From positions 62,001 to 126,000 of the forward strand of contig NZ_PJIK01000004.1 of NCBI RefSeq assembly GCF_002929275.1: a stretch of 64,000 bases of DNA. Reading direction: 5' to 3'. Under the pieces are notes generated by a model. It was not told where the DNA came from. It made no database searches and saw only the letters and a list, made by a program, of their open reading frames with translations. A program made the position numbers and the translations under genes. Source of the stretch: Arthrobacter sp. ZGTC131 (lineage in GTDB: Bacteria > Actinomycetota > Actinomycetes > Actinomycetales > Micrococcaceae). Shown here in pieces: positions 25,063 through 33,094 of the stretch; the stretch's first letter is position 1; the number at the start of each line of letters is the position of its first letter.

Positions 25063-26282
25063 CGGAACCTCCCGGCGGCCCCTCGCCAGCTTCTCGTCGT
25101 GCCCTGGAGGTGGCGTCCATCCCGTCACTAAGGCGGGTCAACGACTTCCTCGGCAACTCCACGTACTCCCGCCGCCAGTACCAACCCGGCATCTGTGACT
25201 TCACGCTGGGCAACCCCCACCAGATGCCGCAGGACGCCTATGTGCAGGCGCTCCAGTCCGCGGTCACTCCGCGCGACGACCAGTGGTTCGCCTACAAGAC
25301 GAACCAAGCGGACGCCCGGGAGGCAGCAACGGACTCACTTAGCCGGCTGCTGGACGTGCCCTTCGAAGCCGAGGACCTCTACCTCACCACGGGCGGCTTC
25401 ACCGCCCTCGCGCTGGCGCTCAAGGCGGTGGCCGATCCGGGCGACGAGGTGATTTACAGCCTGCCGCCGTGGTTCCTCTATGAGCCGCTCGTGGTCGAGG
25501 CCGGGCTGGTGCCGGTGAAGGTGCGGGTCAACGCGGAGACCTTTGACCTGGACCTGGACGCCATCGCCGCCGCCATCACGCCGCGCACCCGGGTGGTCAT
25601 CATCAATACCCCGAACAACCCCACCGGCAGGATCTACCCGCCGGAACTGCTGCAGAGCCTGGCGGAACTGCTCGACGAGGCGTCCGCCCGCAACGGCCGG
25701 CGCATCTACCTGGTGTCCGACGAGCCGTACAACCGGATCGTGTTTGACGGCGCCCGGTTCCACAGCCCGGTGGAGTTCTATCCCTACACACTGCTGGCCT
25801 ACTCGTACGGCAAGACCCATCTCGCCCCGGGTGAGCGGATCGGCTACCTGGCCCTGCCGCCGACCATGCCGGACCGCAGGGCGCTGGGGCTGGCCATCGG
25901 CGCACTCCAGGTGGCGATGGGCTGGATCTACCCCAACGGTGTGCTGCAGTATGCGCTGCCCCGGCTGGAGCGGTTCACCATCGATGTGCACCAGCTACAG
26001 CGCAAACGCGACCGGCTCGTGCGGGAGCTGGGTGCGATGGGCTACCGGCTCCGCCCGTCGGAGGGCTCGTTCTACCTGTTCGTCCACTGTCCCATCCCGG
26101 ACGATGAAGCGTTCACGGAGGCGCTCTCCCAGGAGGACGTGTTCGTGCTGCCCGGTGCACTGTTCGAGACGCCCGGATTCTTCCGGATTTCCCTCACTGC
26201 CAGCGAGGACATGGTGGAGGGCAGCCTGCCCCACTTCCGGGCAGCGATGGAACGCGCCGGGCAGAACCGCCCAACTGACTGA
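25059..26282 (+). CDS. PLP-dependent aminotransferase class I/II
   Basis: A 407-residue fold-type I aminotransferase. Landmarks are FTLGNPHQMPQDAYVQAL, TTGGFTALALALKAV, VVIINTPNNPTGRIYPP, LVSDEPYNRIVFDG and the PLP-lysine box AYSYGKTHLAPGERIGYLA, plus the C-terminal substrate arginine in FFRISLTAS. The GTG start overlaps the methyltransferase stop. It ends at a convergent junction with a nested hairpin. Confidence 0.9.
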   Translation: MTEPPGGPSPASRRALEVASIPSLRRVNDFLGNSTYSRRQYQPGICDFTLGNPHQMPQDAYVQALQSAVTPRDDQWFAYKTNQADAREAATDSLSRLLDVPFEAEDLYLTTGGFTALALALKAVADPGDEVIYSLPPWFLYEPLVVEAGLVPVKVRVNAETFDLDLDAIAAAITPRTRVVIINTPNNPTGRIYPPELLQSLAELLDEASARNGRRIYLVSDEPYNRIVFDGARFHSPVEFYPYTLLAYSYGKTHLAPGERIGYLALPPTMPDRRALGLAIGALQVAMGWIYPNGVLQYALPRLERFTIDVHQLQRKRDRLVRELGAMGYRLRPSEGSFYLFVHCPIPDDEAFTEALSQEDVFVLPGALFETPGFFRISLTASEDMVEGSLPHFRAAMERAGQNRPTD

Positions 26283-26332
26283 TAGGTGCCCTTTTGGGCG
26301 CCCAGAACGGCCACAACTGCGTGTCAGTTGGG
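26270..26332. terminator. nested inverted repeat between convergent genes
   Basis: CCCAACTGAC (26270-26279) and GTCAGTTGGG (26323-26332) are perfect 10-bp arms enclosing an inner hairpin GGTGCCC-TTTT-GGGCGCC (26285-26302). It sits between the convergent aminotransferase and MFS genes and probably terminates both transcripts. The outer left arm overlaps the end of the aminotransferase gene. Confidence 0.6.
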
Positions 26333-26338
26333 TGAAAG

Positions 26339-27559
26339 TCAGTAGTTCCGGCGGTGCTTCAGTTTGGGGAGGACGACGGCGAACACGGCTGCCGCCGCGA
26401 ACCCCAGTACGCCCGTGGCCGTCACGCCTGCGGCAAGGGAAGAAACGGCCGTGACCGCGGAGAGGAGCACGGGGCCGCCCGTGGAGCCGGCGTCGGCAAT
26501 GAACCGCCACAGGCCCAGGAACTGCCCGCGGCCTCGGTCGGGCGAGAAGTCGGCACCCAGCGTCATCACCAGCCCGGAGCTGATGCCGTTGCCGAAGCCG
26601 ATCAGCAGGGCCACGAGCAGCAGGCCGGTGAACCCCGTGGTGAGCGGTATCAGCATCAGCGCGGCGCCCATGATGAGCGTCGACGGAATGGCCACCCAGA
26701 GCCGCCCCCGCCGGTCCATCACCTTGCCCGCAGGGTAGAAGACCAGCATGTCGATCGCCCCGGAAAGCCCGTACAGCAAGGAGGCCTGCGTCGCGTCGAG
26801 GCCCACGTGGTCGGCCCACAGCGGGATGACCACCTGGCGGGATGCGCGCAGGGCGCTGAGCAGCAGGATCCCGGCGCCGACGGTCAGGAAGACGCCGGCG
26901 TGTGACACGGCCACGCCCCGCAGCGTGGGCTCCGGCCCGGCCGCAGAGGACGACGGCGCCACCACCAGGTCCGGGATGGTCACGGCCAGCACGGCCGCCG
27001 CCGCCATCCCGGCCACGCCCACCCAGTAGGCGCCGCTGATGCCGGCGAAGTGCATCACCGCGGCACCCACGAACGGGCCGATGAAGATGCCGATCCGGTT
27101 CACGCCGCCCAGCGTGGACAGGGCCCGGGCCCGGAACTCCACCGGCACGGCCTCGGTCAGGTACTTCTGCCGGGCCAGGCTGAACACGCTCGCGGCCATT
27201 CCCACCACGGCCATCGCCACGGCGAGCAGCCACAGTCCGTCCGGAATCATCAGGGACACCCCCGCGGCCAGCAGCGCCAACGCGCCGGCAGCCGCGGCGC
27301 CCACGATGGACCACCGCTCGCCGAACTTCAGCGTGATGAGGGACGCCGGCAGGTTGAAGAACCACGAGCCCAGGCCGATCAGCGTGACGATCAGGGCAGC
27401 CACGGCCACGGAGGCGCCCAGTTCGCGGGCGGACAGTGCCACCACGGGCAGCACCGCGCCTTCGCCGATGTTGAACAGGAGCGCCGGCCCGAACGCCGGA
27501 ACAGCAATGCTGCGGAGGCTGAAGGGCGGCGGTCTGTCTGGCGGAGTCATCCCCCTCAT
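26339..27559 (-). CDS. MFS transporter
   Basis: A 406-residue major facilitator protein with about 12 TM segments and a DRRGRLWV-type loop between the halves (MDRRGRLWVAIPS). It resembles drug/metabolite exporters, but no substrate can be assigned. Start is the ATG at 27559; a second ATG three codons later (27550) is equally possible. It is divergent from glgX. Confidence 0.85.
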   Translation of the reverse strand: MRGMTPPDRPPPFSLRSIAVPAFGPALLFNIGEGAVLPVVALSARELGASVAVAALIVTLIGLGSWFFNLPASLITLKFGERWSIVGAAAAGALALLAAGVSLMIPDGLWLLAVAMAVVGMAASVFSLARQKYLTEAVPVEFRARALSTLGGVNRIGIFIGPFVGAAVMHFAGISGAYWVGVAGMAAAAVLAVTIPDLVVAPSSSAAGPEPTLRGVAVSHAGVFLTVGAGILLLSALRASRQVVIPLWADHVGLDATQASLLYGLSGAIDMLVFYPAGKVMDRRGRLWVAIPSTLIMGAALMLIPLTTGFTGLLLVALLIGFGNGISSGLVMTLGADFSPDRGRGQFLGLWRFIADAGSTGGPVLLSAVTAVSSLAAGVTATGVLGFAAAAVFAVVLPKLKHRRNY

Positions 27560-27657
27560 CCTAGGCAGGCCGCCCGGGGAGGGCCCCGCGGACTCCCCGG
27601 AAGCGGACGGCCGGAGAGTCGGGAATCACTTCCCTCCGCCCGGACCGGCAAAAACGC

Positions 27658-27686
27658 TTGGCGAATCTACTAAGTCTGCTTAGCAT
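27658..27686 (+). promoter_or_regulatory. candidate glgX promoter
   Basis: TTGGCG (27658-27663), a 17-bp spacer and TAGCAT (27681-27686) give a plausible core promoter 65 bp upstream of the glgX start. The spacer/-10 region contains CTAAGTCTGCTTAG, a short inverted repeat that could be a protein site. Confidence 0.35.
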
Positions 27687-27750
27687 TGTCTCAGGGCGTG
27701 GCACGCGGAACCCGGCCGGATATGGGAAAACTGAAGCCACAGGAGTGACC

Positions 27751-30096
27751 ATGGAAGTCTGGCCGGGCCGCGCGTATCCGCTGGGTGCAACCTTCGACGG
27801 AGCGGGGACCAACTTCGCCCTGTTCAGCGAGGCGGCCAAGGCCGTCCAGCTGTGTTTGATGGCCGACGACGGCACGGAGTCCCGTGTGGACCTCGTCGAA
27901 GTGGACGGTTACGTCTGGCACTGTTACCTCCCGCAGGTCCAGCCCGGACAGAAGTACGGGTACCGGGTGTTCGGCCCCTATGATCCGTCCAAGGGCCAGC
28001 GCTGCAACCCGAACAAGCTGCTGCTGGACCCCTACGCGAAGGCCATCGCCGGGGAGGTGGACTGGCACCCGTCGCTGTACTCGTTCAACGCCGGTGATCC
28101 CGCCTCCCGCAATGACCAGGACTCTGCCGCGCACACCATGCTGGGTGTGGTGATCAACCCGTTCTTTGACTGGGCCGGGGACCATCCGCCCCGGACCCCA
28201 TACCACCGCTCCGTCATCTACGAGGCCCACGTCAAGGGGCTGACCCAGCTGCATCCGGAGGTCCCCGAAGAGCAGCGCGGCACGTTTGCCGCCGTCGCGC
28301 ATCCCGCCGTCATAGCGCACCTGCAGCTGCTGGGGGCCACCGCGATCGAGCTGATGCCGGTGCACCAGTTCGTGAACGACGGCGCGCTGCGGGAGAAGGG
28401 CCTCGGCAATTACTGGGGCTACAACACCATCGGGTTCTTCGCTCCGCAGAACACGTACAGCTCCATCGGCGAGATGGGCCAGCAGGTGCAGGACTTCAAG
28501 TCGATGGTCCGGTCACTGCACCGTGCGGGCATCGAGGTGATTCTCGACGTCGTCTATAACCACACGGCGGAAGGGAACCATCTGGGGCCCACACTGAGTT
28601 TCCGGGGCATCGACAACGCGGCCTATTACCGGCTGGTGGACGGCGCCAGGCAACATTACATGGACTATACCGGCACCGGGAACACGCTCAACGTGCGGCA
28701 CCCGCATTCGCTGCAGCTGCTCATGGATTCGCTGCGGTATTGGGTCACGGAGATGCACGTGGACGGCTTCCGCTTCGACCTCGCCGCGGCGCTGGCCCGG
28801 GAGTTTTACGACGTCGAGCGGCTCTCTACCTTCTTCGAACTGGTCCAGCAGGACCCCATCGTGTCGCAGGCCAAGCTGATTGCCGAGCCGTGGGACGTGG
28901 GTCCGGGAGGCTACCAGGTGGGCAATTTCCCGCCGCAGTGGACGGAATGGAACGGCAAGTACCGGGACACCGTGCGGGATTTCTGGCGGGGCGAGCCGGC
29001 CACGCTGGGCGAGTTCGCGTCGCGCCTGACGGGCTCGTCGGACCTCTATGAACGCTCGGGGCGGCGGCCGGTGGCGTCCATCAACTTCGTCACCGCGCAC
29101 GACGGTTTCACCCTGCGGGACCTGGTCTCCTACAACTGGAAGCACAACGCGGCGAACGGGGAGGACAACCGGGACGGCGAATCGCACAACCGGTCGTGGA
29201 ACTGCGGCGCGGAGGGGCCCACGGAGGACCCGGAAATCCTGAACCTGCGGGCCCGGCAGCAGCGGAACTTCATCGCCACCATGCTGCTCTCGCAGGGCGT
29301 GCCCATGATCGCGCACGGCGATGAGCTGGGCCGGTCGCAGCAGGGCAACAACAATGTGTACTGCCAGGACTCGGAACTGAGCTGGGTGAAGTGGGATGAG
29401 ATTGACCAGCCGCTCATGGAGTTCACGGCGGCGGTGAGCAGGCTCCGCGCCGCGCACCCCACGTTCCGCCGCAGCACCTTCTTCGACGGCCGGCCGGTGC
29501 GCCGCCTCGGCAAGGACGACAAGCTGCCGGACATCGTGTGGCTGAACGAGGACGGCGCGGAGATGCTGCCCGAGGACTGGGGGCGCGGGTTCGGCCGGAC
29601 CATCGGCGCGTTCCTGAACGGCGACGGGATCCAGGGCCGGGACGACCGCGGCCGCCAGATCACGGACGTGAACTTCCTGCTCTACTTCAACGCGCACGAC
29701 GACGACATTAAGTTCACGCTTCCGGCCGGCGAGTTCGCCGCGTCCTGGGACATGGTGATCAACACCGCCGGGAACGGGGTGGAGCGCACGCCCCTGGTGG
29801 CCGGCTCGGTGCTCAAAGTCGCCGCGCGGTCCATGACGGTGCTCCGCGCCCGCGACCTGACGCGGCACGAGCCCAACCTGTCCATCGCACCCTCCCTGGC
29901 CGTGCTGGCGCAGGTCCGCAACCCCGCGGCGGGGACGGAACCGGCGTCGGCCCCTGGTGAAGCGCCTGGGTCAGAGGCGGCGGCAGCACCTGGGATAGCG
30001 CCGGCGGCGGCTCCCGGGGCCGTGCCTGCACGGCGGCCGCGACGCGCGCGGGGAACCCGCGGTTCGGGGCGTGCAGGGAGCCCGCCGCGCGCGTAA
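27751..30096 (+). CDS. glgX: glycogen debranching enzyme
   Basis: A 781-residue GH13 debranching enzyme that hydrolyses alpha-1,6 branches of phosphorylase-trimmed glycogen. CBM48 covers about residues 10-100; the catalytic barrel has VVYNHTAEG, VDGFRFDLAAAL (nucleophile Asp), KLIAEPWDVG (acid/base Glu) and FVTAHDGFTL (third acid). The ATG at 27751 follows AGGAG. The last 75 residues are an Ala/Pro/Gly/Arg-rich tail not typical of GlgX and probably disordered. Confidence 0.94.
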   Translation: MEVWPGRAYPLGATFDGAGTNFALFSEAAKAVQLCLMADDGTESRVDLVEVDGYVWHCYLPQVQPGQKYGYRVFGPYDPSKGQRCNPNKLLLDPYAKAIAGEVDWHPSLYSFNAGDPASRNDQDSAAHTMLGVVINPFFDWAGDHPPRTPYHRSVIYEAHVKGLTQLHPEVPEEQRGTFAAVAHPAVIAHLQLLGATAIELMPVHQFVNDGALREKGLGNYWGYNTIGFFAPQNTYSSIGEMGQQVQDFKSMVRSLHRAGIEVILDVVYNHTAEGNHLGPTLSFRGIDNAAYYRLVDGARQHYMDYTGTGNTLNVRHPHSLQLLMDSLRYWVTEMHVDGFRFDLAAALAREFYDVERLSTFFELVQQDPIVSQAKLIAEPWDVGPGGYQVGNFPPQWTEWNGKYRDTVRDFWRGEPATLGEFASRLTGSSDLYERSGRRPVASINFVTAHDGFTLRDLVSYNWKHNAANGEDNRDGESHNRSWNCGAEGPTEDPEILNLRARQQRNFIATMLLSQGVPMIAHGDELGRSQQGNNNVYCQDSELSWVKWDEIDQPLMEFTAAVSRLRAAHPTFRRSTFFDGRPVRRLGKDDKLPDIVWLNEDGAEMLPEDWGRGFGRTIGAFLNGDGIQGRDDRGRQITDVNFLLYFNAHDDDIKFTLPAGEFAASWDMVINTAGNGVERTPLVAGSVLKVAARSMTVLRARDLTRHEPNLSIAPSLAVLAQVRNPAAGTEPASAPGEAPGSEAAAAPGIAPAAAPGAVPARRPRRARGTRGSGRAGSPPRA

Positions 30097-30323
30097 TGTT
30101 GAAGGGCAGGAGCTCTGCGCGCTGGGTGTGCCGTATGAAGAAGTAGGACACGCGGAAACTGGACACGGGGAAATCACCTGGCCGAAACGGCGCGGCAATG
30201 TGGAGGCCCCATCCTGAAGAGACGCCGATCGGCGCGGAGCGCCACCGGACGCCAAGGGTCAGGGCGCGCAGGGATCGAGGGGCGCAGAGTCAACGCGCCA
30301 GAAACGCCAGGATGGAGCCCGCC

Positions 30324-30542
30324 ATGAACGAGGTATCGACGCGAAGGATCACCCACTGCGGTGACCTCTCCCCCGGCGACGTCGTCGAGGCGCGCTACAA
30401 CGGACTCATGTACTACCAGGGGAAGGTCACGGAGACGGTACCGGTCCTCGACATGTTCTGGATCCTCGACTCGAGGACCGGGACCCGGAAGCTGCTGGAT
30501 CCCCTGGCCTTCGAAGTGGTCCGGGTTCCGGAAAAGCCCTAG
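30324..30542 (+). CDS. small FWI-DSRTG protein (paralogue of 47968-48381)
   Basis: A 72-residue cytoplasmic protein. Key stretch: CGDLSPGDVVEARYNGLMYY, then LDMFWILDSRTGTRKLLD and VVRVP. A protein at 47968-48381 has the same pattern (CAELSAGEVIEAWHRDRLVH, IDLFWIIDSRTGARRLLD, KRVP), so the two define a small family that I do not recognise from described domains. The beta-rich pattern suggests a small barrel. GGAG precedes the ATG at 30324; an ATG at 30312 is possible. Confidence 0.7.
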   Translation: MNEVSTRRITHCGDLSPGDVVEARYNGLMYYQGKVTETVPVLDMFWILDSRTGTRKLLDPLAFEVVRVPEKP

Positions 30543-30639
30543 GCGTAATGCTTGCCACAATCCCGTTTGCTCTGTATTTTTAGCTCTCACAGCGATCTTT
30601 CGGACGGCATTCAGGTAATTCTGAGGTCTCGCCGTCTTA

Positions 30640-30751
30640 CCGGATGATCAGCAGTACGAGTGTGTCTCCTGCTTGGATCATCCGGGGTCAATGGACGAAA
30701 CCACAATGAGCCCTCGACTGCGCGCTGAAACCGCCGGGGCTGTCCCGGCGG
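30640..30751 (+). promoter_or_regulatory. structured leader before the surface-protein/sortase pair
   Basis: CCGGATGATC (30640-30649) and GATCATCCGG (30676-30685) form a perfect 10-bp stem that can extend through AGCAG/CTGCT. A second hairpin, CCGCCGGG/CCCGGCGG (30731-30751), follows, ending 31 bp before the start codon. The first may terminate the small upstream gene; the pair may also act as a leader or attenuator. No known riboswitch consensus was recognised. Confidence 0.5.
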
Positions 30752-30782
30752 CCAGCTTCGTGTTTCAGGAGATGCACACATT

Positions 30783-31661
30783 ATGAGCGCAGTATCGAAA
30801 TGGGTTGCCGCTGGTTCGTCAGCGGCTGTTCTTGCCGGGGGACTCTTTCTTGGCGCACCGGCGGCCGTCGCCGCGCCCGGGGATGCCGTATGCCTGCAGG
30901 CGTCGTCGCAGTTCGAGGCAGCGCTGTCCGCCGCGGGCATCACCGAGGCCTCCGTTGCTCTGCTCGAAGCCTCCTCCCGGGCCGCGGCTGAAGCCGAAGC
31001 CGCCTACCTGGCGCTGTTCGAGGCGGCAGCCGCGGGACCCAGGGCTGCCCTGGACGAGGCTACGGCCGGGCTGGCAGCTGCCAGCGCCGCACAGGATGCC
31101 GCCGAGGACGCACTCGAAGATGCCCTGGTTTCCGGCGACGCGACCGCCATCGAGGAAGCCGAGATCGCAAAGGACGCGGCCGAGACCGCCGAGGATGCCG
31201 CTGAACAGGCGGTGCTGGATCTCGAGGCCGCCTACAACGCCGCCATCAGCACCCAGCCAATCCTTGACGCCCAGGGCGCGATGGACACCGCAGTCGCCAA
31301 CTTCGAGAACGCCCTCGCCGCCGTCTCGCTCGACGACGCCACCGCCGCGGAGCTCTCGGGCCTCTTCGATGCGTTCCTTGCGGCCTGCAACGAGGACGCC
31401 GTCGTCGTTGACCCCGTTGTCACCTCGCCCGGAAGCACGACGCCGGTAGTCGCCAAGCCGGTCACGGCAGCACCCGCGGGGGCCGGCAACGCCGCTGGGG
31501 TGGTGGCCACGAACAAGGGCCTGAACGTGCAGACTGCGGCCGCGGCCGAACCCGGCGTTCACCCGGGCCTGGCGCTGCTGGCCGGGCTGCTGACTGCCGG
31601 CATTGCGGTCCCCGCCGTCGTGGCGCTGAGGATGCGCCGCCTGGAGCGGACCCGCAGCTAG
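30783..31661 (+). CDS. secreted Ala-rich helical surface protein with C-terminal sorting-like signal
   Basis: A 292-residue exported protein: signal peptide (residues 1-31, ending AAVAA), a long Ala/Glu/Asp-rich helical or coiled-coil region (45-200) and a Thr/Pro/Val/Ala linker. The C-terminus has the layout of a wall-sorting signal: NKGLNVQTAAAAEPG, a hydrophobic segment (PGLALLAGLLTAGIAVPAVV) and a basic tail (RMRRLERTRS). The polar motif is not LPxTG but a candidate NxQT-type signal. The gene immediately downstream, 11 bp away, encodes a sortase-like enzyme, which strongly suggests an enzyme-substrate pair. Confidence 0.75.
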   Translation: MSAVSKWVAAGSSAAVLAGGLFLGAPAAVAAPGDAVCLQASSQFEAALSAAGITEASVALLEASSRAAAEAEAAYLALFEAAAAGPRAALDEATAGLAAASAAQDAAEDALEDALVSGDATAIEEAEIAKDAAETAEDAAEQAVLDLEAAYNAAISTQPILDAQGAMDTAVANFENALAAVSLDDATAAELSGLFDAFLAACNEDAVVVDPVVTSPGSTTPVVAKPVTAAPAGAGNAAGVVATNKGLNVQTAAAAEPGVHPGLALLAGLLTAGIAVPAVVALRMRRLERTRS

Positions 31662-31672
31662 CCCGCACGTCC

Positions 31673-32341
31673 ATGGACCCGAACAACACCGCAGCCCAGC
31701 GCCGGCCATTCCGCCGGCGCTGGCTTGCGGTGCCCGCCGTGGCCGCCGCCGGGCTGGCGGCCGTCCTGCTCCTGGCTCCGCCCACAGACGGCGGCAGCCC
31801 CGCCGTCGGGCAGTCAGGCTCCCCCGCCGCGAGCGCAGCGACCACCGCGCCGGGTCCGAGTGCCCCCGCCGTCCGGGCGGCGAAACCTGCCGGACCGGCC
31901 GCAGCCGCGCCCACCCGGATCGCCATCAAGGCCGCGGACATCGATGTGAGGGTGCGTCCGCTGACGCCCAGCGCGGACGAACTCTCCGCCGAGTCCCTCG
32001 TCCCGCCGCTCACGCTCGATGCCTACTGGCTGACCAACTACGGGGTGCCGGGATCGGGCTCCGCGAACACCACGTACATCGCAGGGCACAGCTGGGACGG
32101 CAAGGACGCACCCTTCAACCGGCTGAGCGACCAGTCCCTCGTGGGCAAGGCAGTCCGGGTGACCACGGCCAAGGGAACCCTGGACTACGTGGTGGATTCG
32201 GTAACCACGCACCGCAAGGACACCCTCAAGGACAGCGACATCTGGAACGTGGTGCCCAACAGGATCGTGCTCATCAGCTGCTACACCGAGGACCCGTGGG
32301 GCAAGAACGTGGTGGTCACGGCGTCCCCCGCCGGCCGGTAG
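31673..32341 (+). CDS. sortase-family transpeptidase (class F-like)
   Basis: A 222-residue membrane-anchored sortase: short basic head, TM at WLAVPAVAAAGLAAVLLL, Pro/Ala linker and a C-terminal sortase barrel. The catalytic His is in TTYIAGHSWDGKDAPFN and the Cys in IVLISCYTEDPWGKN. The conserved sortase Arg is not evident just after the Cys, where a Lys is found, so the third catalytic residue needs structural checking. It sits 11 bp after the surface protein gene and about 750 bp from the fibre operon that encodes an LAYTG protein. Confidence 0.82.
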   Translation: MDPNNTAAQRRPFRRRWLAVPAVAAAGLAAVLLLAPPTDGGSPAVGQSGSPAASAATTAPGPSAPAVRAAKPAGPAAAAPTRIAIKAADIDVRVRPLTPSADELSAESLVPPLTLDAYWLTNYGVPGSGSANTTYIAGHSWDGKDAPFNRLSDQSLVGKAVRVTTAKGTLDYVVDSVTTHRKDTLKDSDIWNVVPNRIVLISCYTEDPWGKNVVVTASPAGR

Positions 32342-32349
32342 CCCGGGCC

Positions 32350-32482
32350 TGCTCCACTTCCTGCAGCGAAACCACCAACCCTCTCCCACCTCCCGCGTGT
32401 CAACGGCCAACCCCCTTCCACCTCCTGCAGCGAAACAACGCACCCTCTCGCACTTCCTTCAGCGAAACAACGAACCCTCCCG
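32350..32482. repeat. 32-bp-period module array downstream of the sortase
   Basis: The core CAC(T/C)TCCTGCAGCGAAAC recurs with its CAC at 32355, 32387, 32419 and 32451, exact 32-bp steps; the second copy is diverged. Units such as CAACCCTCTCCCACCTCC link this array to both the ACAACCCTCC array at 1.5 kb and the ACGCTCTCTCACTTCCTGC modules elsewhere. Confidence 0.8.
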
Positions 32483-32487
32483 TAGAA

Positions 32488-32785
32488 CCGGTCAGAGAGG
32501 GTGGAGATCCGCTCGTCGTAGAGCTTTTGGAAAGCGCGCAGGTCGCGGGCGACGACCTGCAGGTGGTAGTCGGGATCGCTGAAAGGCCGCTGAGCGGTCA
32601 GAACGTTAGGAATCGTGGCGACAGCCTGTTCAAAGGCCTCGACGGTGTCCCTGTCTGCGTTCCGCATCGTCACGAAGACGGCGCGTCGAACATGAGGCCC
32701 AGGGCCTCGGCGTCGAGCTGGGCCTGGTAGCCGCTGATGGCGCCGGACTGCTCCAACGCGCGCAGGCTGCGGTTGCCCTCGCATC
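32488..32785 (-). pseudogene. Lrp/AsnC-family regulator fragment, frameshifted and truncated
   Basis: The minus strand encodes the linker and effector domain of an Lrp/AsnC regulator in two frames: SLRALEQSGAISGYQAQLDA...GLMFDA, then after a frameshift VFVTMRNADRDTVEAFEQAV, ...FSDPDYHLQVVARDLRAFQK and YDERISTLSD. The N-terminal HTH is missing and the C-terminal end runs into the 32-bp repeat array. It cannot make a functional regulator. Confidence 0.75.
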
Positions 32786-32789
32786 CGCC

Positions 32790-33059
32790 ATGTGTGGTCC
32801 GTACAGGTCACCGCCGACGACTTCGTTCTGGGCGACGACGCTGGCGTCCTCCTTTATTTCCCTGAACCGCGCTGCCGATGTAGCAGAGGTAGCCGCCACC
32901 ATCCGCGACACCGAACGCGCCCAAGCCGCCCGGATGCACATGGGCACCTCGCTCAGAAGCCAGGCAAACTTTGACGAGTACCTCGCGGCCCGGAGTTCCG
33001 ATGCAAAGATAACCTTCCGCCAGCACCTCCGCGCTATGGGCGGGCAGATCGAGGAGTGA
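32790..33059 (+). pseudogene. RraA-family C-terminal fragment, frameshifted
   Basis: VQVTADDFVLGDDAGVLLYF in one frame continues in another as NRAADVAEVAATIRDTERAQ, ending FRQHLRAMGGQIEE. The pattern resembles the C-terminus of RraA-like (4-hydroxy-4-methyl-2-oxoglutarate aldolase-type) proteins. The N-terminal two thirds are absent. It lies head to head with the Lrp fragment, so a single deletion through a divergent gene pair would explain both losses. Confidence 0.6.
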
Positions 33060-33094
33060 GCCTTTAGCGACGCCGCACCGTGAGCCCAACTGGT

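Noticed and set aside
30543-30782. c-di-GMP or c-di-AMP riboswitch in front of the surface-protein gene
   Set aside because: The hairpins do not contain the conserved cores of either class that I could recognise, so only a structured leader is reported.
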